This document shows positions 8,503-17,355 of a stretch of 64,000 nt of DNA, one piece after another; the first letter of the stretch is position 1; each line of letters starts with the position of its first letter. The translations under genes and the position numbers were made by a program. The notes beneath the pieces are model-generated. The model did no database searches and was not told where the DNA came from. It saw only the letters and a program-made list of their open reading frames with translations. Source of the stretch: Bacillus thuringiensis (GTDB lineage: Bacteria; Bacillota; Bacilli; Bacillales; Bacillaceae_G); NCBI RefSeq assembly GCF_022095615.2, contig NZ_CP155560.1, positions 248,001 to 312,000 of the forward strand, given 5' to 3'.

Positions 8503-10256
8503 TGTTGTCCTACCTCCTCATTAGAGAACTGTGAGCGGCAAATCTCTTGATAGACACTACAATCTCGCTTGAGTTCAGCATCGGTGCCGATGCCAGCAAT
8601 CCGTCCGTCTTCGATGACTATGATTTTATCCGCCTGCTGCACGGTGCTAACCCGCTGCGAGACGATGAATACCGTAATCCCCTGGCTGTTTTCCCGGATT
8701 GACCTTCTTAACGCCACATCTGTGGCAAAATCAAGTGCACTCGAAGAATCATCAAGGATAAGAATATCGGGACTGGCAACAATTGCCCGGGCGATTGTTA
8801 AGCGCTGCTTCTGCCCACCCGACAGATTAAGTCCGCCCCTGGACACCAGAGTGTTATAGCCTTCAGGCATTTTCGTTATGAATTCATCGGCCTGGGCAAT
8901 GATAGCTGCCCGTTTGACCTCTTGATCCGAAGCTAATTCGTTACCCCAGCGGATATTATCGGCAATCGTCCCTGTGAAGAGCAGTGCCTTCTGTGGAACA
9001 ATCCCAATCTCACCGCGTAGCTCATGTAGACTAAAATCCCTTACATCAATTCCGTTGACGAGTATTTGTCCCGAGGTAGCGTCATAAAATCTCGGAATCA
9101 GGTTCACAAATGTAGATTTGCCTGAACCAGTACCACCGATAATTCCCACAGTCTCGCCACGTTTTATCTCCACCGATATATCTGTCAGTGCCGGTTCACT
9201 CGTTGTACTATATCCGAAGGAAACATGATTAAATGTAACAGCCGGAACATCCTTTTTGTCTCCTATTTTCGTTGCAGACTGTTTTCTCTCCTCAGGCACA
9301 AGATCAGCAATGGAAGGAACGGTTTCGAACACCTCATTGATCCGTGATGCTGAGGACGCTGCCTTTGTAAAAATAATAATTAGATTTGACACGACAATCA
9401 AAGCTAGCAAAATTTGCGTCACGTAGTTAATAAAGGCGATGACCTCGCCAGAAGATAATATCCCCGCATTAATGTGGAAACCACCAATCCATAGAATAGC
9501 GATAATCGCACCGTTGACAACAACAGTCGTTACCGGATTAAGCAGAGCAGACACCCGCCCTACTCGGATTGCAGTGGCCGTAATGTCGTCGGAAGCTTCG
9601 CGAAATCTCGCCTTCTCGGCATGTCTCTTGGCGAACGAACGAATGACGCGAACTCCCGTCAAATTCTCGCTCAATACTAGTGCGATTCTGTCCAACTTCT
9701 TCTGGTATAACCGATACATAGGTGCTGTCTTCGTAATTATCAAATATAGAATAATAGCAAACACTGGTGTTGTAGCAATCAGAATAAGCGCTAGTCTAAA
9801 ATCAAGCAGCATCGACATGATGATTGCACCTAGACAAATGAACGGGGCACGAATCACGAGCCGAATCAGCATCGCCACCGCGATTTGCAGCTGATTGACA
9901 TCATTTGTGATACGGTTGATCAATGTTGGTGTCCCAAAGCGGTCAATCTCAGTATAAGACAGCGTCGAAATATGCCGGAACAGCGTATTACGTAACGTTG
10001 TACCGAACCCCTGTGATGCCCGGGCCGCATAATATTGACAGATTAGCGAGCTGCCGAAGCCCAGTATCGACATGACGACCATTAAACCACCCATCTTCCA
10101 TACATAAGCGATATCATGCCTGCCTATCCCATGGTTCACAATCAGGGCCACAATTGTCGGAAGAAAAAGTTCGAGAATTGCTTCCACCAACTTAAAGAAA
10201 GGGCCAAGAATACTTTCCATCTTGTAAGGTTTTAAAAATGTTGTGAGCTTAAACAA
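8499..10256 (-). CDS. ABC exporter half-transporter (multidrug type), first subunit
   Basis: The protein is 585 aa with a transmembrane domain (about 10-310) and an NBD (about 345-575): Walker A GGTGSGKST, signature LSGGQKQRLT and Walker B LILDDSSSALD. The residue after the Walker B Asp is Asp instead of the catalytic Glu, as in the degenerate subunit of heterodimeric exporters. The partner gene has the normal LDEATSS. This supports an asymmetric heterodimer in which one ATP site is catalytically weak. It is first in the two-gene operon and divergent from a LysR gene at 10601. GC-rich codon use is shared with both neighbours. Confidence 0.9.
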   Translation of the reverse strand: MFKLTTFLKPYKMESILGPFFKLVEAILELFLPTIVALIVNHGIGRHDIAYVWKMGGLMVVMSILGFGSSLICQYYAARASQGFGTTLRNTLFRHISTLSYTEIDRFGTPTLINRITNDVNQLQIAVAMLIRLVIRAPFICLGAIIMSMLLDFRLALILIATTPVFAIILYLIITKTAPMYRLYQKKLDRIALVLSENLTGVRVIRSFAKRHAEKARFREASDDITATAIRVGRVSALLNPVTTVVVNGAIIAILWIGGFHINAGILSSGEVIAFINYVTQILLALIVVSNLIIIFTKAASSASRINEVFETVPSIADLVPEERKQSATKIGDKKDVPAVTFNHVSFGYSTTSEPALTDISVEIKRGETVGIIGGTGSGKSTFVNLIPRFYDATSGQILVNGIDVRDFSLHELRGEIGIVPQKALLFTGTIADNIRWGNELASDQEVKRAAIIAQADEFITKMPEGYNTLVSRGGLNLSGGQKQRLTIARAIVASPDILILDDSSSALDFATDVALRRSIRENSQGITVFIVSQRVSTVQQADKIIVIEDGRIAGIGTDAELKRDCSVYQEICRSQFSNEEVGQQ

Positions 10257-10600
10257 AGTATCATCCCCATCATAATTGTTATAAAGGTCGCTTTGAATAT
10301 GAAGTAACTCATGAAGTAATTTCGATATCGAATCTTGAATTCACTTGGGTATTCCGGCGCTCACGTACAAACTACGTACACTCCGCTCCTCACAACCTAA
10401 ATTCATACAAACTTCTCAGTGCTAAAAAGCGAACATTCCGAACTTGGACTAAAACATTCAATTTAATGCAATACAAAAGGTTTGACGAAATTTATTTACC
10501 GGATATGATTAAAAAATAACATAACATCTTCCATATTAATAATATTTGATTAGTATCTAATCTATATGAAATTAATATGGTAATTCAAAAGGAGAACCTT
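10257..10600. promoter_or_regulatory. Divergent regulatory region, exporter/LysR
   Basis: This 344-bp region separates the exporter operon from the LysR gene and should hold both promoters and the LysR binding site. Positions 10360-10400 (GCGCTCACGTACAAACTACG) are GC-richer than the AT-rich part near 10500-10590. I could not single out a T-N11-A box with confidence. Confidence 0.4.
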
Positions 10601-11470
10601 ATGGACATTAGGCAATTGAAATATTTCCTGACGATTGCGGAGGAAGGCCAGATTACCTCGGCCGCCAGAAAACTGCAAATGGCTCAACCCCCTCTCAGCC
10701 AGCAGCTTAAACTATTGGAGGAGGAACTTGGCGTGAAGCTAGTAGAGCGCGGTGCACGTAGTATCCGGCTCACGGACGCCGGGGAGATTCTGCGCCGCAG
10801 AGCGCAGCAAATTGTAGATTTAACAGATTCTACGTCAAGAGAGGTCAGTGACTTTGCCAAAGGATTGAAGGGAACATTAGCAATTGGAACGGTTTCCTCC
10901 TCTGGTGCAACGTTATTAAAGGATAGATTATCCGAATTTCACAAAGCTTACACCGGGATCAAATTTGAAATCCATGAGGGAAACACGTTCAGGGTCATTG
11001 AATTGCTACAGAGTGGGGTCATCGAACTGGGAATCGTCAGAACTCCCTTTCATAATGCGGGGATGGGATACAAATGTGCGGAAAACGAACCAATGATCGC
11101 CGTGATGAACCCGGAGCTGGATTGGAGCAGCGGGCGGCATAAAATCCGAATCGAAGAGCTGCACGAGCGCCCTCTGGTCATTTACCGCCGATTCGAACAG
11201 CTGATTCGCGAGACTTGTCAGAAAGCAGGCTTCGAACCAAACCTATTTTGTAAAAATGATGATGCACGTACCACCCTACTATGGGCCAATGCCGGCCTCG
11301 GAATCGGAATTATCCCGAAATCCGCGTTTGAACTGGCGAACAACAGTAGTCTGATCTATAAGGAAATCGACAGTCCTTCTCTCCAGACCAGGATCGCGGC
11401 AATCTGGATTAAGGACCGTTACATGTCCACATTGGCCAGAAAGTTCCTGGAAAGTTTCAGTAAGGAATAA
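10601..11470 (+). CDS. LysR family transcriptional regulator
   Basis: The protein is 289 aa. The N-terminal winged HTH (MDIRQLKYFLTIAEEGQITS and QPPLSQQLKLLEEELGV) is typical LysR, followed by a substrate-binding domain (about 90-285). I chose the ATG at 10601 because AAAGGAG sits 7 bases before it; an in-frame ATG at 10577 lacks a site. Its divergent position next to the exporter pair and the same GC-rich codon use suggest it controls the exporter in response to an effector. LysR proteins usually activate the divergent operon and repress themselves. Confidence 0.9.
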   Translation: MDIRQLKYFLTIAEEGQITSAARKLQMAQPPLSQQLKLLEEELGVKLVERGARSIRLTDAGEILRRRAQQIVDLTDSTSREVSDFAKGLKGTLAIGTVSSSGATLLKDRLSEFHKAYTGIKFEIHEGNTFRVIELLQSGVIELGIVRTPFHNAGMGYKCAENEPMIAVMNPELDWSSGRHKIRIEELHERPLVIYRRFEQLIRETCQKAGFEPNLFCKNDDARTTLLWANAGLGIGIIPKSAFELANNSSLIYKEIDSPSLQTRIAAIWIKDRYMSTLARKFLESFSKE

Positions 11471-11479
11471 TAAAATAAA

Positions 11480-11502
11480 GGAGTGAACTGACTGTTCATT
11501 CC
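11480..11502. promoter_or_regulatory. Candidate TetR-type operator dyad
   Basis: GGAGTGAAC and GTTCATTCC form a 9-bp dyad with one mismatch around TGACT. It resembles the TetR operator at 3731. It stands directly before a TetR C-terminal remnant, as if the gene between operator and C-terminus had been deleted. Confidence 0.5.
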
Positions 11503-11640
11503 TTCCCTCATCATTTTTCAGGAGACGATCGAACGAGGAATCCAATCAGGTGAGCTGGAAGTCAACACAGATGCAAAGTCTTTGGCACAGGCACTGATTG
11601 TAGCGTTAATCGGTCTAACGGTTATGATAAAATCTCGCCA
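11494..11640 (+). pseudogene. C-terminal remnant of a TetR family regulator
   Basis: A plus-strand frame reads IPSLIIFQETIERGIQSGEL, then EVNTDAKSLAQALIVALIGL, the last helices of a TetR ligand domain ('F.E.I..G...GEL....d...lA..l...l.GL'). The DNA-binding domain and middle of the protein are missing. The frame runs into a repeat end at 11636 and stops soon after. The GC-rich codon use matches the exporter/LysR segment, so the remnant belongs to the imported block. Confidence 0.65.
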
Positions 11641-11773
11641 CACATCCATCAACTTAAGAAAAATAAATGCCCCAGAACGAAAAAATTACTTCTCTAAGGC
11701 TAGTGATTTATAAGAATTTAGCTCATTATTTCGTTTTATGTCACTACAAATTTCTTACCTTGATGGAAATAGG
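11636..11773. repeat. Degenerate bcr1-like/IS231-ended repeat
   Basis: The left end CGCCACACATCCATCAACTT AAGAAAA and the right end TTACCTTGATGGAAATAGG bound about 138 bp with the usual interior ATGCCCCAGAACGAAAAAAT. It sits exactly where the TetR remnant is cut. Confidence 0.5.
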
Positions 11774-11795
11774 AGATTTTAGTGAGAAAAAATAT

Positions 11796-11834
11796 AAAAA
11801 GATTTCATCCGGTATGATGAAATCTTTTTATATT
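11796..11834. terminator. Strong bidirectional terminator hairpin
   Basis: AAAAAGATTTCATC pairs with GATGAAATCTTTTT around CGGTAT, with A and T runs on both sides. It lies just beyond the stop of the small minus-strand gene at 11839. Confidence 0.85.
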
Positions 11835-11838
11835 TTTC

Positions 11839-12018
11839 TTATAATTTATTTATTAAAATAGACTTTTTATTACTATAGAAACCTAACATAATAACAAACG
11901 GAGCTAATAGAATACTTAACCAGTGATTTAATTTATACGGTAAATTCATTTCAAAAATAATGGTAGCAATCATAATAATTAGAGTTAATATAGCTAAAAG
12001 ATAAGTAATTATTTTCAT
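11839..12018 (-). CDS. Small membrane protein, 59 aa, unknown
   Basis: A minus-strand frame of 59 codons begins MKIITYLLAILTLIIMIATI and ends SNKKSILINKL. It has two hydrophobic segments (about 4-22 and 35-50) separated by a short polar turn, so it is probably an integral membrane protein. The ribosome binding site is weak (AAAGATG). A strong terminator lies 5-40 bases past the stop, which supports it being a transcribed gene. I do not recognise the family. It could be a small resident of the adjacent Bce-type region or unrelated. Confidence 0.45.
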   Translation of the reverse strand: MKIITYLLAILTLIIMIATIIFEMNLPYKLNHWLSILLAPFVIMLGFYSNKKSILINKL

Positions 12019-12080
12019 TAGTAATCATCTTTGTATATTAAAGCGATTATATAAAATCATTGATATTTACATTAATTTGA

Positions 12081-12190
12081 TAGGCTTTTTTGTTATGCAC
12101 ATTTTTAGTGTAATCGTAAAAATCCGCAAAAAATACACTCACATATACCCTCTTGGTACCCTTTGCTTGATGGCGATGTGGTGCTACCCC
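12081..12190 (+). mobile_element. IS231-like right-end remnant
   Basis: The 110 bp from TAGGCTTTTTTGTTATGCAC to TTGATGGCGATGTGGTGCTA CCCC match the 3' region of the IS231 remnant at 25010-25112, which follows a recognisable IS231 transposase C-terminus. Here only the end remains. It shows that the CATC..CATCAAGC-type repeat ends in this window are shared with IS231-related elements. Confidence 0.6.
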
Positions 12191-12219
12191 TTTTATTGTG
12201 GAAAGGTGTAGCATTTCTT

Positions 12220-13242
12220 TTATAAATAAGACTCCAAAGTTACCATACCTGATAAAGGAAATATTAATGTAACTCTAGTTCCTTTATTCATTTCAGATTC
12301 AATGCCTATTTTCAATCCTAATTTTGAACACAGTTTTTCGCATAGATACAAGCCCATTCCTGTACTTTTGCTAAATCTTCTTCCATTCTCTCCAGTAAAT
12401 CCTTTCTCAAAAACTCTCTTTATATCTTTAGTTACTATTCCTACTCCATTATCCTCTATAGTTAGTATTACTGAGTTAGTTTTCTTAGTTGAGGATATAC
12501 GTATCATTTGTTCTTTGTTATTTGAGTACTTTATAGAATTTCCTATTATTTGATTAATAATAAATTCAATCCATTTTCCATCACTGTATACGATCTCATC
12601 AATATCCTGTATATCTAATTTTATCCTCTTATGAATAAAATCCCTATAGTTTCTTTTAATTACATTCCTTACTACATTATCAAGATTGATTGGCTTTATC
12701 ATATAGTCTTTATTCACGTTAGAGCTTCGAGAATAATACAGAACCTGTTCAACAAATCCCTCAATCCGATCCATTTGAGAGTCAATTTTATTCGTGACTT
12801 CATTTTGATTATTTTCAATTATAAGCTTTGCAGAAGATATTGGTGTCTTAATTTCATGCACCCATGTCTCTATATATTCTCTGTAATCCAATTGCATATC
12901 TCTATAGTACTTTACATTTTCATGCATATCTCTACTTACTTCTTTCAATATAGCGTTAAGCTTTTCCCCATGTATAAAGTTTGCTTCCTTTACTACCTCT
13001 GGAAGTAAGTATTTTTTCTCCAAGTTTTCTAATATGCCGTTAATCTCATTATAATAAATTTTACATCTTATAAATTCTATAGCCATATATGAAATCAACG
13101 GAAAAAACCAAATACAAAAGACAAAGAATATGATAATGAATGGAACATGTGCAGTCAGCAATATACCTGCTAATATGATATATACCAGTACATTTGATAG
13201 TATTATTACTATTTTATCTTTAATAAATTCACCTATATTCAT
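12220..13242 (-). CDS. BceS-type sensor histidine kinase
   Basis: The protein is 340 aa. Two transmembrane helices (about 12-30 and 34-56) are joined by almost no extracellular loop, the intramembrane-sensing design of BceS-like kinases. The H-box TWVHEIKTPISS carries His129, and the N box NQIIGNSIKYSN and G1 box DNGVGI follow. Such kinases do not bind peptides themselves but sense flux through the partner BceAB transporter. Its ATG overlaps the stop of the response regulator by 4 bp. It completes the module with the transporter genes at 13992-16737. Confidence 0.9.
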   Translation of the reverse strand: MNIGEFIKDKIVIILSNVLVYIILAGILLTAHVPFIIIFFVFCIWFFPLISYMAIEFIRCKIYYNEINGILENLEKKYLLPEVVKEANFIHGEKLNAILKEVSRDMHENVKYYRDMQLDYREYIETWVHEIKTPISSAKLIIENNQNEVTNKIDSQMDRIEGFVEQVLYYSRSSNVNKDYMIKPINLDNVVRNVIKRNYRDFIHKRIKLDIQDIDEIVYSDGKWIEFIINQIIGNSIKYSNNKEQMIRISSTKKTNSVILTIEDNGVGIVTKDIKRVFEKGFTGENGRRFSKSTGMGLYLCEKLCSKLGLKIGIESEMNKGTRVTLIFPLSGMVTLESYL

Positions 13243-13910
13243 GGCATTATATACCCTAAGCTTCTTCTTGTTGCAATTGGATTTTCTATACCTATCTCTT
13301 CAAGCTTTTTTCTTAATCTATTTATATTAACAGTTAAGGTGCTATCATCCACAAAATAATCAGACTTCCATAAGGTTTCAATGAGTGAATCTCTTTTTAC
13401 AATATTTCCGCGATTATTTATTAAGCATGAAAGTATCTTAACTTCATTTTTAGTTAACTCTACAGACTTGTCTTGATAAGTAACTGTTGCATTTGAAAGA
13501 TTTAAATTAAAATCCCTATAAATTAAGATATGATTCATCTTGAAATCTCCAGATGTTCTTCTTAAAATGTTTGTTACTCTTGCTAATAGTATTTCTGTAT
13601 TATAAGGCTTTGTTATAAAATCATCAGCTCCTAAATTCATGCTTATTAGTTCATCTACATCACTATCTCTACTTGTAACCATGAAGATTGGAACATCTGA
13701 AGTTTTACGTATTTCTCTGCATATATAATAGCCATCGAACACAGGAAGATTTATGTCTAGTAATATAAGGTCTGCATTCTCACTTTCTATATATTCGATA
13801 ATATGATTAAAATCTGTAGGAGCCTGTACTTCATATCCATACTTTATAAAAAATTTTTGTAATTCTTCTCTAATGATTTCATCATCTTCAATCAGAATGA
13901 TTTTTTTCAT
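13239..13910 (-). CDS. BceR-type response regulator (OmpR family)
   Basis: The protein is 223 aa. The receiver domain (1-115) has acidic residues E8, D9 and D10, phosphoacceptor D52 in LILLDINLP and K101 in ITKPYN. The C-terminal winged HTH (125-223) is of OmpR type. It is the cognate regulator of the overlapping BceS-like kinase and should activate the upstream ABC transporter genes under peptide-antibiotic stress. An ATG at 13910 with AGGGAGG upstream fits. A hairpin at 13937-13975 separates it from the permease, so the TCS may have its own or partial read-through transcription. Confidence 0.92.
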   Translation of the reverse strand: MKKIILIEDDEIIREELQKFFIKYGYEVQAPTDFNHIIEYIESENADLILLDINLPVFDGYYICREIRKTSDVPIFMVTSRDSDVDELISMNLGADDFITKPYNTEILLARVTNILRRTSGDFKMNHILIYRDFNLNLSNATVTYQDKSVELTKNEVKILSCLINNRGNIVKRDSLIETLWKSDYFVDDSTLTVNINRLRKKLEEIGIENPIATRRSLGYIMP

Positions 13911-13936
13911 GATTTTTCCCTCCCTATACAGACTAT

Positions 13937-13975
13937 AAGGCTATTACATCTTGAGAAACAAGGTGTAATAGCCTT
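13937..13975. terminator. Hairpin between the ABC and TCS genes
   Basis: AAGGCTATTACATCTT pairs with AAGGTGTAATAGCCTT with one G-T. There is no T run of note, so it may act as a weak terminator or transcript-stability element between the transporter and regulator genes. Confidence 0.5.
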
Positions 13976-13991
13976 AATGCGCATTATAAAA

Positions 13992-15980
13992 TCAAGTATT
14001 ACTTTTTACAATATTTTTATACCCGACATATGTCGTGTAGAAATATCCTACATAAACTACAAGAAAGACTAAGCCAGTCATCAATGCTGGTAAAGTAATG
14101 TCTGTTGGTTGAATTGCGTTAATAAAATTATTGATTACATAAATTCCAACTATAGAATGAATTAGGGCAAGAGTAACTGGTAGACTAAAGTATACGAAAG
14201 TTTGAATAAAAATCGTTCTGTCAATCATGGTTCTGTTTGAACCAATTCTTTTCAAAGATTTATATCGATCTATGCTATCACTGGCTTCTGATAATTGTTG
14301 AAGAGCTAATACAGCCATACTCGTTATTAAAAATACAATACCTATATATATCCCAATAAACAGTATGATGGTTTTCAATCCCTTACTTTCTGCACGAACT
14401 TCATCCTTTGATTTGCCTGATATATATGCAATATTTAATTTCGGGCCATTTTCGTCATAAAAGCCCCTTGCAACGTTATCATATTTTTTATTATATTCTT
14501 CTCTATTTCCATCTACATAATTTACATTAAGTACGGATGTACCAATTTTGTAGCCTGATAAAAACTCATCATTTATAACGATTGCGAAGAAATTAAGTGG
14601 CACATCAGAAGTGTAAAGATTCTCTTGTATAACTTTAGCGTGTTTTACCAGATATTCTTTTTCTTTAATATTCACCTTATTGCTATTTTTTAATCTTTCA
14701 TTTATCGAATTAACCAACCGGCTTTCATTTGATAAAAGTAAAATTTCATTGTTATTTAAAGTAATTTTCTTTTCACCTTTGAGATTTAAAATTTTATTAT
14801 AATCAGATACTTTAATGAAATCCACAACGATATTCTTAGCATTTTTAGTTACTTCTGGTACAACGTCCCCCACTTCCATCTTTGCTGAATATACATTATA
14901 AGATACATATTTTTCATTATTACTTAGTTTAAAATTTGATGTATTTAATACGTCTTCTATTGTGTAACTTTTATCCCTATTCATCAACGTAATACTGGCA
15001 TCAAATGGTGTTTCTTCTTTTATTGTTGCGTCCATCATTCTGTTAAAGCTGATTCCTGTAGATAAGGCCACCATTGTAAGAAATAACATTAAACAGATTA
15101 CAGACATGAATATAAAATTTGTATTAACCTTACTATTTATTTGTTTGATGATAAATATATTTAATCCTTTAAAATAGACTTTTTTATTCTTCTTTACAAC
15201 ATATAATATAAATCCAGATAAACTAAAGAAAAACAGAAATGTACCTAATATGCCAAGAAGGATTGATACCACGAGCATAGGATTTTGATAATTCAATCCA
15301 ATTTTTAGTACAGTCACATATGCATATCCAAGTGATGCTACACACATTATAAATGAGATTACATAGATAAGAGGATTTATAAATTTTACATCTTCGTTTT
15401 TTCTACCTGCTGTTAACAAATCAATTATTTTGTATTTAGAAACAACATATACATTACATAACATAACAAGCAAAAACATGATTCCAAAGTAGAATACGCT
15501 TTTACCTATAGCACCTGTTGAAATTGTAAATTTATATTTATTGATGGGCAATTCATATAACTTTAATGCAAATGTAGATAATCCCTGTGATACTCCAATA
15601 CCTATTATAAGTCCACTCACTAAAGATATAACGCCAACTAGAAATGTCTCTGTTACTAATATTCTGGATATGTTTCTTCTTCCCATACCTAAAGTCATGT
15701 ATATTCCTAATTCTTTTTTACGTTTTTTAATTAAGAAATTATTTGCATACAATATTAAACTACCTAATATTACGGATACAAATACTGACACATTTGAGAT
15801 AGCGTTCATTACTGTAGGCACATACTTTTTATCTGAAGCGCTAATTTCCATAAGTGCCTTTTGTGATTCTATGGAGTTAAAGCTATAAAATATACAAACA
15901 GCCAGTGTTAGTGTTAAGAAATATATTGCATAATCTTTAATACTTTTCTTTACATTCCCAATAGCAAGCTTAGAGTACAT
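13992..15980 (-). CDS. BceB-type FtsX-like ABC permease
   Basis: The protein is about 662 aa, close to the family norm for BceB. It has ten predicted transmembrane segments and a large extracellular domain (about 300-520) between helices 7 and 8, the part that in BceB recognises the peptide antibiotic or its lipid II-cycle target. I chose the ATG at 15980 because GGAGGTG stands just before it; an upstream in-frame TTG at 15998 would put this site inside the gene. It overlaps the end of the ATPase gene by 11 bp, indicating coupling. The likely role is antimicrobial-peptide detoxification and signalling to the kinase. The specific drug cannot be read. Confidence 0.9.
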   Translation of the reverse strand: MYSKLAIGNVKKSIKDYAIYFLTLTLAVCIFYSFNSIESQKALMEISASDKKYVPTVMNAISNVSVFVSVILGSLILYANNFLIKKRKKELGIYMTLGMGRRNISRILVTETFLVGVISLVSGLIIGIGVSQGLSTFALKLYELPINKYKFTISTGAIGKSVFYFGIMFLLVMLCNVYVVSKYKIIDLLTAGRKNEDVKFINPLIYVISFIMCVASLGYAYVTVLKIGLNYQNPMLVVSILLGILGTFLFFFSLSGFILYVVKKNKKVYFKGLNIFIIKQINSKVNTNFIFMSVICLMLFLTMVALSTGISFNRMMDATIKEETPFDASITLMNRDKSYTIEDVLNTSNFKLSNNEKYVSYNVYSAKMEVGDVVPEVTKNAKNIVVDFIKVSDYNKILNLKGEKKITLNNNEILLLSNESRLVNSINERLKNSNKVNIKEKEYLVKHAKVIQENLYTSDVPLNFFAIVINDEFLSGYKIGTSVLNVNYVDGNREEYNKKYDNVARGFYDENGPKLNIAYISGKSKDEVRAESKGLKTIILFIGIYIGIVFLITSMAVLALQQLSEASDSIDRYKSLKRIGSNRTMIDRTIFIQTFVYFSLPVTLALIHSIVGIYVINNFINAIQPTDITLPALMTGLVFLVVYVGYFYTTYVGYKNIVKSNT

Positions 15981-16737
15981 TATTATCGTCACCTCCAAGA
16001 AGGGTTATAACTTCAATAATTTTAGTAAAGAATTCTTTTCTGGAATCATTTCCTCTTACCAACTCGATAAATATTTTGCCATCATTAATAAAAAGAATTC
16101 TACGAGCATAGCTTGCTGTAAATGCATCATGAGTAACCATAAGTATGGTAGCCTTTAAATCCTTATTAAGACTTTCAAATCTTTCGAGTAATAATCTAGC
16201 TGATTTAGAATCTAGCGATCCTGTTGGTTCATCTGCAAGTACCAAAGATGGATCTGTTACGATAGCTCTTGCCGAAGCAACCCTTTGTTTTTGTCCGCCC
16301 GATATTTGATAAGGGTATTTGCTTAATACTTGTTCAATGTCTAAATATTTTGCAACTGCTTGTATTTTGCCATCAATTTTTGAACTTTCCTCACCTTTTA
16401 TAGTTAACGCTAGGGCAATATTTTCATAAGCAGTAAGAGTATCTAATAAATTAAAGTCCTGAAATACAAACCCTAATTCATTTTTTCTAAACTTATCTAG
16501 TGACTTTGATTTTAACCGAGTAATGTCACTATTATTGATTATTATTTTCCCCGTCGTAACATGATCAATCGTTGATATACAGTTAAGTAATGTAGTTTTG
16601 CCACTTCCTGAGGGCCCCATTATCCCAACGAATTCTCCCTCATCTACCTTAAAACTAATATTATCTATAGCCTTTGTTACGTTATCTTTATTACCATAAT
16701 ATTTTTCAATTTTTTCTACACTTAATATATTTCGCAT
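15970..16737 (-). CDS. BceA-type ABC ATPase
   Basis: The protein is 255 aa with Walker A GPSGSGKTTLL, Q-loop FQDFNLLD, signature SGGQKQRVA and Walker B LVLADEPTGSLDS. This is the MacB/BceA-type ATPase that drives the FtsX-like permease encoded immediately downstream. Start ATG 16737 follows AAGGAGAAGTATTA. It is first in the module ATPase-permease-regulator-kinase. The window has a second such module at 29230-33852. Confidence 0.92.
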   Translation of the reverse strand: MRNILSVEKIEKYYGNKDNVTKAIDNISFKVDEGEFVGIMGPSGSGKTTLLNCISTIDHVTTGKIIINNSDITRLKSKSLDKFRKNELGFVFQDFNLLDTLTAYENIALALTIKGEESSKIDGKIQAVAKYLDIEQVLSKYPYQISGGQKQRVASARAIVTDPSLVLADEPTGSLDSKSARLLLERFESLNKDLKATILMVTHDAFTASYARRILFINDGKIFIELVRGNDSRKEFFTKIIEVITLLGGDDNNVL

Positions 16738-17355
16738 TAATACTTCTCCTTTTTCATTATAAAAATTATTTAACTCCCCTTCATTTTATATAATTTCATT
16801 ACTAGTATCGGTGGAATTACATTTCATTAACATTACATTTTTGTTATATTGAGTGATACCTCTACATGTAATTTATCAGAAATCACGATGGTATAAGTAA
16901 GGATTATCCGGCACTTTACCAAAGAGGCAGAAAAATGTAGTGGTATCGGTTCTAGTGCAAAAACGATAAGACTTATGTAATTAGTGGAAACTGGTTACGG
17001 TGTAACAGCAGCACTATTTAAAAACGCATGGATTCATAGTCATTTCAATAGAAACTATTTATTAAAAAAGGATTTCCATGCATGATGAAGACATTTGAAG
17101 AAATATCCACTTTGTTGTCTCCGTCGGAAATTCAGCATTTTAAACTATAAAATTAGTTCCTACTTTCACGTCTTTCTACAACAAGGACGAGGAATGACAA
17201 ACTATTTAGACAAAAAAGTTTAAGATACAGTTTTATATAACTAAATCAATCTTGTGTAATAGGATAGAATTTTGAAAAAAGACATAAAACTGAATACTTC
17301 ATAGACTAGAAAGTTGTTTTTTTGAATTGCAAAATTTAAGACCGGCAAAGGAATT
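16738..17355. other. Intergenic with decayed coding fragments
   Basis: No intact gene. A plus-strand fragment near 16985-17084 reads VETGYGVTAALFKNAWIHSH, another near 17085-17150 begins MKTFEEISTLLSPSEIQHFK, and 17160-17210 reads SYFHVFLQQGRGMTNYLDKK. I do not recognise them. Part of this (GCATTTTAAACTATAAAATT AGTTCCTACT) recurs at 28988-29090. The right part should hold the promoter of the BceA-type gene. Confidence 0.35.
17132..17213 (+). repeat. Unidentified repeat, copy 1
   Basis: GCATTTTAAACTATAAAATT AGTTCCTACT, later ACAAGGAC, then CAAACTATTTAGAC resembles 28988-29090 (GCATTTTACACTATAAAATA AGTTCCTACT, ACAAGGAC, CAAACTATTTAGAC). The two are diverged remnants of one sequence, possibly an old transposon or gene family. 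Confidence 0.4.

Noticed and set aside
11667..11861. 64-codon plus-strand frame
   Set aside because: It crosses a repeat and a strong terminator hairpin and has no recognisable family. The minus-strand 59-codon gene at 11839 fits the terminator better.
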